Source: Bradyrhizobium nivariense (lineage in GTDB: Bacteria > Pseudomonadota > Alphaproteobacteria > Rhizobiales > Xanthobacteraceae). Taken from it: a stretch of DNA of 64,000 nt. Shown piece after piece: positions 58,617 to 64,000 of the stretch. The position numbers and the translations under genes were made by a program. The stretch's first letter is position 1. Every line of letters begins with the position of its first letter. The notes beneath the pieces are model-generated. The model was not told the DNA's origin, did not search any database, and was given only the letters and a program-made list of their open reading frames with translations. The DNA is taken from contig NZ_JARVWW010000001.1 of assembly GCF_029846715.1 (NCBI RefSeq), positions 434,001 to 498,000 on the forward strand. Reading direction: 5' to 3'.

Positions 58617-61600
58617 CTACTCCGCCGCGATCTGCCGTGGTGCCGGCGGCGGGTTGGCGAGGTCGGCGGCGAGCTGGGCGTAGCGGGCCTTGGCGTCCGC
58701 GACGGCCTTCTCCTTCACCGGGCCGTAGCCGCGGATGCGGTCGGGCAGCGAGAGCAGTTCGACCGCGGTATCGATCGTGAGCGGCGACAGCAGGCCGAGC
58801 ACGGTGGCGACGTCCTTTTCGTAGCCTGTGATCAGATCGCGTTCGAGCTTGCGGTCAGCGCTGCGCCCGAAGATGTCGAACGACGTGCCGCGCAGGGCCT
58901 TGAATTTCGCCAGCACGCGGAATGCCTTCAGCATCCACGGGCCGAACGCGCGCTTCTTCGGGCGTCCCAGCGCATCGACTCCACGGCTGAGGATCGGCGG
59001 GGCCAGGTTGAAGTTGAATTTGAAGTCGCCTTCGAACTGGTCGCGGAGCTGCTTTTCGAAAGCACCGTCGGTATAGAGGCGCGCGACCTCGTATTCGTCC
59101 TTGTACGCCAGCAGCTTGGCGTAGTTGATCGCAACCGCGCGCGTCAGCGCCTCGTCATAGCCGCCCTGCCTGGCGGCGTCGCTGACCTGGTCGACCAGCT
59201 TGCGGTAGCGTTTTGCCAGCCGGCCGTTCTGATACGCGGTGAGATGCTTGGCGCGATGCGCGATGACCTCGTCCAACGTCATTGCGTCCAGGGACTTGGG
59301 CGCGACGACCTCGTCCGTCCCCTTCAGCATGTCGGCTAGGCGCTGGGGATCGGCGACCGCGAGGCGGCCGAGGCGGAAGGCTTCCTTGTTCATCTTGACC
59401 GAGACGCCGTTGACCTCGATCGCCTGCTCGATCGACTCCGCCGACAAGGGCAAGAGGCCCTTCTGATAGGCGTACCCCATCATCATCATGTTGGTGGCAA
59501 TGCTGTCGCCGAGCAACTGCTCTGCCGGCTTGGTGAAGTCGAAGAAGGTCGTGTCCTTGTGCAGCGCCGTTTCCAGCAACCCAGTCAGCTTGCGGGTCTG
59601 GAAGTTGAAATCGCGGTTGAGGACGAAGTCGGCCGTGGGGATGACGTGGCTATTGATGATGCCGCGGGTGCGGCCCGAGTCGCAGAGCGAGATGGTGTCC
59701 TTGGCGACCGCGACCACCTCGTCGGCGGCAAGCACGAGATCGGCGGTGCCGGTGACGATGCGCGAGCAGGTCACTTCGGCCGGATGATCCGACAGGCGGA
59801 CATGGCTCAGCACCGCGCCGCCCTTCTGCGCGAGGCCCGACATGTCCAGGATCATGGAGGCCTTGCCCTCGATATGCGCGGCCATGCCAAGCAGCGCGCC
59901 GATGGTCAGCACGCCGGTGCCGCCGACGCCACCGACCGCGATGTTGTAGGGCTTGTCCAGGTTGGGGCGCGACGCCGGCTCCGGCAGATCGCCGATATCG
60001 CCAACGCCCGCCGGCGCGCGCTTGCGCATCTTGCCGCCATCGATGGTGACGAAGGACGGGCAAAAGCCTTTTACGCAGGAATAATCCTTGTTGCAGGTCG
60101 ACTGGTTGATGGCGCGCTTGCGGCCGAACTCGGTCTCCAGCGGCTCGACCGAAATGCAGTTCGATTGCACCGAGCAATCGCCGCAGCCTTCGCACACCGC
60201 GGGATTGATGAGCACACGGCGCGCCGGATCCTCCAGGGTGCCGCGCTTGCGGCGGCGGCGCTTCTCGGCGGCGCAGGTCTGCACGAAGACGATTGCGGAT
60301 GCACCCTTCACCTTGCGGAGCGTTTTCTGGACCGTGTCGAGCTCGTCGCGATGCGCGGTCTTGACGCCGAGCGCGATCTCGTTCGCGGGATAGGCGTCGG
60401 GATTTTCGGAGACCAGATAGATCTCGCGGATGCCTTCGCTGTGGAGCTGGAAGGTGATCTGCTGCGGCGACAATTCGCCATCGACATGCTGGCCGCCGGT
60501 CATCGCGGTCGCGTCGTTATAGAGGATCTTGTAGGTGATGTTGGCGCCGGAGGCGATCGCCTGACGGATCGCGAGGCTGCCGGAGTGGAAATACGTGCCG
60601 TCGCCGAGATTGGCGAACACGTGCTCTTCCTTGGTAAAGGGGGCAACGCCGACCCACGGCACACCCTCGCCGCCCATGTGTGTGAAGGTCTCGGTGGAGC
60701 GATCCATCCACAGCGCCATGAAGTGGCAGCCGATGCCGGCAAAGGCACGGCTGCCTTCGGGCACCTTGGTCGAGGTGTTGTGCGGGCAGCCGGAGCAGAA
60801 ATACGGGGTGCGGGCGACAGGCGCGGTCGCCTGCATTTGCGAAGCCTGGCGGCCGTTGAACCAATCGGCCTTGGCACGCAGCATGGTTGCAATTTCGGGG
60901 TTAAGATCCAGGCGAAGCAGACGCTCGGTCAGCGAACTGGCCAAAGAGGCGACGCTGAGTTCTTCGGCAAAGGGAAGGAAGCGCTTGTCGTGATCGTCCA
61001 TCTTGCCGATGATGCGGGGACGGACATCGTCGCGCCAATTGAACAGCTCCTGCTTCACTTGATTCTCGACGATCTCGCGGCGCTCTTCGATGATGAAGAT
61101 TTCCTCGAGGCCTACGGCGAATTGCCTGACGCCTTCCGGTTCCAGAGGCCAAGGCATGCCGATCTTGTACAATCGAAGTCCGATCTTGGCCGCGACCTCG
61201 GGTGTGATACCGAGCTCGCGTAGCGCCTGCCGGATATCCTCGTAGCTCTTGCCGGACGCCATGATGCCGTAGCGGGCGTTCGGCGAGTCCATGGTGATGC
61301 GATTGACCTTGTTGGCGCGCGCAAAGGCGATCGCGGCAAAGCCCTTGTAGTCCTGCAGGCGGCGGTCCTGGGCGAAACGGTCGTCGGGCCAGCGCAGATT
61401 GAGGCCACCTTCCGGCATCTCGAAATCGGTCGGGATCACGAACGGCGTCATCTCGTCGGTGAGGTCGATCTCGGCGGTGGTCTCCACCGTCTCCGTAATC
61501 ACCTTCATGCCGACCCAGCAGCCCGAGTAGCGCGACATCGCGATACCAAGAAGGCCCATCTCGATCATCTCATGGACGCTCGACGGGTAGAGATAGGGCA

Positions 61601-62108
61601 TCAGCGCCGATATGAAGGCGTGGTCGGACTGATGCGGGACCGTCGAGGATTTTGCGCCGTGGTCGTCGCCGGCGAGACACAAGACGCCGCCGTTCTTGGC
61701 GGAGCCCGCGGCATTGCCGTGGCGGAAGACGTCGCCGCAGCGATCGACGCCGGGGCCCTTGCCGTACCAGATGCCGACCACGCCGTCGTATTTGGCCCCC
61801 GGCGAGAGGTTGAGCTGCTGCGAGCCCCAGACCGCGGTAGCGGCCAGATCCTCGTTCACGCCGGGCTGGAACTTGATGTTGTACTGCTCGAGATGCTTGC
61901 GCGCGGCGAAGAGCTGCTGGTCATAGCCGCCGAGCGGCGAGCCGCGATAGCCGGAGATGAAGCCCGCGGTGTTCAGCCCCGCGGCACGGTCGCGCCGGAT
62001 CTGGGCCATCGGCAGGCGGACCAGGGCCTGAATGCCGGTTGTGAAAATATGTCCGGTGCCCTGGGTGTATTTTTGATCAAGACTGATCGGACCCTGGTTG
62101 ATGCCCAT
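58617..62108 (-). CDS. Fused indolepyruvate ferredoxin oxidoreductase (IorAB-type)
   Basis: A 1163-residue single-chain 2-oxoacid:ferredoxin oxidoreductase. The N-terminal half has the TPP-binding and pyrimidine domains (GAGYRGSPLGG-type loop GFISGYRGSPLGGYDQ, AGDDHGAKSSTVPHQSDH, and the TPP motif GDGTYFHSGSLAIRQAIASG). Iron-sulphur cysteines lie in CEGCGDCSVQSNC and CNKDYSCVKGFCPS. The C-terminal gamma domain begins with the nucleotide loop AVGGVGGTGVLTIGALLGMA. The enzyme decarboxylates indolepyruvate or other aryl/branched pyruvates to acyl-CoA, with ferredoxin as electron acceptor. The fusion of subunits is typical of Rhizobiales. It is monocistronic on the - strand. Confidence 0.9.
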   Translation of the reverse strand: MGINQGPISLDQKYTQGTGHIFTTGIQALVRLPMAQIRRDRAAGLNTAGFISGYRGSPLGGYDQQLFAARKHLEQYNIKFQPGVNEDLAATAVWGSQQLNLSPGAKYDGVVGIWYGKGPGVDRCGDVFRHGNAAGSAKNGGVLCLAGDDHGAKSSTVPHQSDHAFISALMPYLYPSSVHEMIEMGLLGIAMSRYSGCWVGMKVITETVETTAEIDLTDEMTPFVIPTDFEMPEGGLNLRWPDDRFAQDRRLQDYKGFAAIAFARANKVNRITMDSPNARYGIMASGKSYEDIRQALRELGITPEVAAKIGLRLYKIGMPWPLEPEGVRQFAVGLEEIFIIEERREIVENQVKQELFNWRDDVRPRIIGKMDDHDKRFLPFAEELSVASLASSLTERLLRLDLNPEIATMLRAKADWFNGRQASQMQATAPVARTPYFCSGCPHNTSTKVPEGSRAFAGIGCHFMALWMDRSTETFTHMGGEGVPWVGVAPFTKEEHVFANLGDGTYFHSGSLAIRQAIASGANITYKILYNDATAMTGGQHVDGELSPQQITFQLHSEGIREIYLVSENPDAYPANEIALGVKTAHRDELDTVQKTLRKVKGASAIVFVQTCAAEKRRRRKRGTLEDPARRVLINPAVCEGCGDCSVQSNCISVEPLETEFGRKRAINQSTCNKDYSCVKGFCPSFVTIDGGKMRKRAPAGVGDIGDLPEPASRPNLDKPYNIAVGGVGGTGVLTIGALLGMAAHIEGKASMILDMSGLAQKGGAVLSHVRLSDHPAEVTCSRIVTGTADLVLAADEVVAVAKDTISLCDSGRTRGIINSHVIPTADFVLNRDFNFQTRKLTGLLETALHKDTTFFDFTKPAEQLLGDSIATNMMMMGYAYQKGLLPLSAESIEQAIEVNGVSVKMNKEAFRLGRLAVADPQRLADMLKGTDEVVAPKSLDAMTLDEVIAHRAKHLTAYQNGRLAKRYRKLVDQVSDAARQGGYDEALTRAVAINYAKLLAYKDEYEVARLYTDGAFEKQLRDQFEGDFKFNFNLAPPILSRGVDALGRPKKRAFGPWMLKAFRVLAKFKALRGTSFDIFGRSADRKLERDLITGYEKDVATVLGLLSPLTIDTAVELLSLPDRIRGYGPVKEKAVADAKARYAQLAADLANPPPAPRQIAAE

Positions 62109-62389
62109 TATGTCCTCTTCCGCCCTTTTGAGCGCTTGGCTGCTTAAGCCGTTGCCTGCCCGTTGTTTTTAGCTGGGGCGCGCCGACCATCTTCGCCACT
62201 CTATGTCGGATATTTCACGCTCCGCATCACAAATCTGGACCAAAGGCAGCGCCGGGTAAAAATCGCAATTTCGTGGCTGCAATGGCATCGGCGATTTTCA
62301 ATTTGTGTCACCATACCCCCGCCGTCGCGAAACGACGTGACGCCCCGGTGAGGCGGGACGACGTCGATCGGTCGCAGGAGAGGCTTTCG
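62109..62389. other. Divergent intergenic region, no gene recognised
   Basis: About 280 bases between the oxidoreductase start and the cytochrome start. It must hold both promoters, but none was identified with confidence. CAGGAGAG near 62376 is the cytochrome ribosome site. Confidence 0.5.
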
Positions 62390-63616
62390 ATGCGGACGAT
62401 TCTGGCTGGCTTGGCGCTTATGGGTCTGGCGTTGTGCAGTGCGGTTGCGAGTGCGGCCAGCGCTGCCGAGCCGTCGGCGGAGCTGATCGCCTACGGCAAG
62501 GCGCTGGTCGAGGCCGGCGACTGTGCGGGCTGCCACACCGCCGATCCCGCAAAACCGTTCGCAGGCGGAAAGCGCATCGACACGCCCTTCGGGGCGATCT
62601 ACGCGCCGAACCTGACACCGGACCGCGACACCGGGATCGGCGCCTGGACCGATGCCGATTTCACCCGCGCCGTGCGCACCGGCGTCGCGCCCGACGGCTC
62701 GAACTATTATCCGGCGTTCCCCTATCCCTATTTCACGCGGATGACGAAGGACGACACGCTGGCGATCCGGGCCTATCTCGGAACTCTCGCGGCCGTCACG
62801 AACCGCAACAAGCCGCCGGAGCTGCGCTGGCCGTTTGGCTATCGCGGCCTGATCCGGATCTGGAACATTGTGTATTTCAAGCCCGGCCTGTTCGAGCCGG
62901 ACCAGAGCCAGAGCGCGGCGTGGAATCGGGGCGGCTATCTCGTCACCGGGCTCGGCCATTGCGGCGCCTGCCATACGCCGAAGAACTATCTTGGCGCGGA
63001 CAAGCAGGCGCAGGCACTCTCAGGCAACGAGGTCGGCGGCTGGTACGCGCCAAGGCTCGATGGCGCCGCCCGCACCGGGCTGAAGTCGTGGAGCGTCGAG
63101 GACGTCACGGAATATCTTCAGAGCGGGCGCAACGCCAGGAGCCATGCCGACGGGCTGATGGCGGAGGTGGTTGTCAACTCGACCTCGAAGATGAGCGATG
63201 CCGACGTGCGCGCGATCGCGGTTTACTTGAAGAGCCTGCCGCCGGCACGGCGTGAGACCATCGTGACGCCGCCTGACGAGGCCGAGATGAAGGCCGGCCA
63301 GGCCGTCTACGCCAAACTCTGCATCGCCTGCCATGAAGCCGACGGCTCCGGCGCACCGCGCATCTATCCGCCGCTGCCCGGCAACGCGCTGCTGCAATCG
63401 GTCAATCCGTCCTCGACCTTGCGCATCATCCTCGACGGCGCCCACACCGTGACGACACCGCGCGCACCCAACACCGGCGAGATGCCGGCCTACACCAGGC
63501 AATTGTCCGACCAAGAGGTCGCGGCGGTGACGAACTACATCCGCAATTCCTGGGGCAATGCAGCCCCGCTGGTGACGCCGGCGCAGGTGGCGAAGGCGCG
63601 GAAGCAGGCGCCGTAG
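62390..63616 (+). CDS. Tri-haem cytochrome c, alcohol/aldose dehydrogenase subunit type
   Basis: A 408-residue exported cytochrome c with a signal peptide (RTILAGLALMGLALCSAVASAASA) and three CxxCH haem sites: CAGCH at 45-49, CGACH at 191-195 and CIACH at 311-315. Candidate axial methionines follow (for example YFTRMTKDD and GEMPAYTRQL). The three-domain plan (about 120 residues each) is that of the cytochrome subunit of membrane alcohol, gluconate or sorbitol dehydrogenases, which carries electrons to ubiquinone or an oxidase. The ATG at 62390 has CAGGAGAG upstream; the frame is open back to 62273. The dehydrogenase partner is not in the window. Confidence 0.88.
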   Translation: MRTILAGLALMGLALCSAVASAASAAEPSAELIAYGKALVEAGDCAGCHTADPAKPFAGGKRIDTPFGAIYAPNLTPDRDTGIGAWTDADFTRAVRTGVAPDGSNYYPAFPYPYFTRMTKDDTLAIRAYLGTLAAVTNRNKPPELRWPFGYRGLIRIWNIVYFKPGLFEPDQSQSAAWNRGGYLVTGLGHCGACHTPKNYLGADKQAQALSGNEVGGWYAPRLDGAARTGLKSWSVEDVTEYLQSGRNARSHADGLMAEVVVNSTSKMSDADVRAIAVYLKSLPPARRETIVTPPDEAEMKAGQAVYAKLCIACHEADGSGAPRIYPPLPGNALLQSVNPSSTLRIILDGAHTVTTPRAPNTGEMPAYTRQLSDQEVAAVTNYIRNSWGNAAPLVTPAQVAKARKQAP

Positions 63617-63632
63617 CTGCAGGCGCCGTAGC

Positions 63633-64000
63633 TCAAGGCTCCCGCTCCTCCTGTTCCGTGAAGACAAACTTCGGCATCTCCCATTTGTAGCGCACCGCCA
63701 GCAGGCGGAAGCTGATGCCGAGGGCGAAGGTCAAAATGGTCCAGAGCTCGGCGTTGAGCTTGAGGCCGAAAGCGGTCGCATAGAACAGGCCGGTGACGAC
63801 CGAGACGCTGGCATAGAGCTCGGAGCGGAACAGCAGCGGCACGTCATTGCAGAGCACGTCGCGCAACACACCGCCGGCGCAGCCCGTCACCATGCCGGAG
63901 ACGATGACGATCGGCAACGTCGCGTCCATCTGCCAGGCGATGTCGCAGCCGGCCATGGTGAAGACGACGAGGCCGATGGCGTCAAGCACGATGAAGGCCA
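63633..64000 (-). CDS. TRIC / UPF0126 family membrane protein, partial at the window edge
   Basis: The frame runs from the stop at 63633-63635 to the right end of the window without a stop, about 121 residues. It encodes the second UPF0126 repeat: LDAIGLVVFTMAGCDIAWQM, GMVTGCAGGVLRDVLCNDVP and LLFRSELYASVSVVTGLFYA. Glycine-rich motifs GMVTGxxGGVLRDVL are diagnostic of trimeric intracellular cation channel homologues, some of which transport glycine or cations. The N-terminal half lies outside. It converges on the cytochrome gene, with 16 bases between. Confidence 0.88.
   Translation of the reverse strand, partial: AFIVLDAIGLVVFTMAGCDIAWQMDATLPIVIVSGMVTGCAGGVLRDVLCNDVPLLFRSELYASVSVVTGLFYATAFGLKLNAELWTILTFALGISFRLLAVRYKWEMPKFVFTEQEEREP

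Overview
The window looks like a chromosomal segment of a Bradyrhizobium-type alphaproteobacterium. The evidence is a high G+C content with strong third-position G/C bias, many dispersed palindromic intergenic repeats of the kind seen throughout Bradyrhizobium and Rhodopseudomonas genomes, promoters of the alphaproteobacterial general stress sigma factor type (GGAAC-N16-CGTT), a FixK/FNR-type box, and family-level gene content such as pccA, a fused indolepyruvate ferredoxin oxidoreductase and Omp31-like barrels. No rRNA, CRISPR array or intact transposase was seen. All assignments come from reading the sequence; no database search was run.

Layout. 1-9.1 kb: the tail of an acyltransferase, then two paralogous PAS hybrid histidine kinases on the + strand, each behind a perfect EcfG-type promoter. 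Between them, on the - strand, lie acylphosphatase, a PEP-mutase-family enzyme, pccA and a zinc metallopeptidase. 9.2-12.4 kb: three transporters (EamA, MFS, ArsB). 12.4-17.8 kb: a divergent sugar-acid cluster. A GntR regulator and an MFS permease face away from a DgoD-like dehydratase, IdnO and IdnD, with a palindromic operator candidate between them. 17.8-22 kb: a secreted DUF3280/DUF2380-like protein, a NarL-type sensor kinase with its response regulator, and a membrane protein. 22-28.5 kb: an ArsR/AHSA1 pair with two matching operators, a serine hydrolase, an outer-membrane barrel, an atypical SDR, a GNAT enzyme, and small secreted proteins, one under an EcfG-type promoter. 28.2-29.4 kb: a LuxR relic and repeat elements.

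29.4-41 kb: an alkaline-phosphatase-superfamily enzyme, a 1-Cys peroxiredoxin, a chemoreceptor, a decayed photolyase relic, a lysine-rich H1-like protein, a DMT exporter, small secreted proteins, a host-attachment protein, a 44-residue CxxC protein behind a FixK-like box, and an AraC regulator. 41.15-44.94 kb: a small degraded integrative element. It is bounded by a 51-bp direct repeat that duplicates the 3' part of tRNA-Arg(TCG), and it contains a broken tyrosine recombinase and several small cargo genes.

45-53.8 kb: small membrane or secreted proteins, a VOC protein, a GrlR-like protein, a large PAS sensor kinase, a DMT transporter, a Nudix hydrolase and a DapA-family enzyme. 53.8-57.5 kb: an acyl-CoA / beta-oxidation-like run (thiolase, DUF35 protein, MaoC hydratase, SDR) interrupted by palindromic repeats. 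57.5-58.6 kb: an orphan Imm26-like gene between two repeats of one family. 58.6-64 kb: a fused indolepyruvate ferredoxin oxidoreductase, a tri-haem cytochrome c and a TRIC-family membrane protein cut by the window end.
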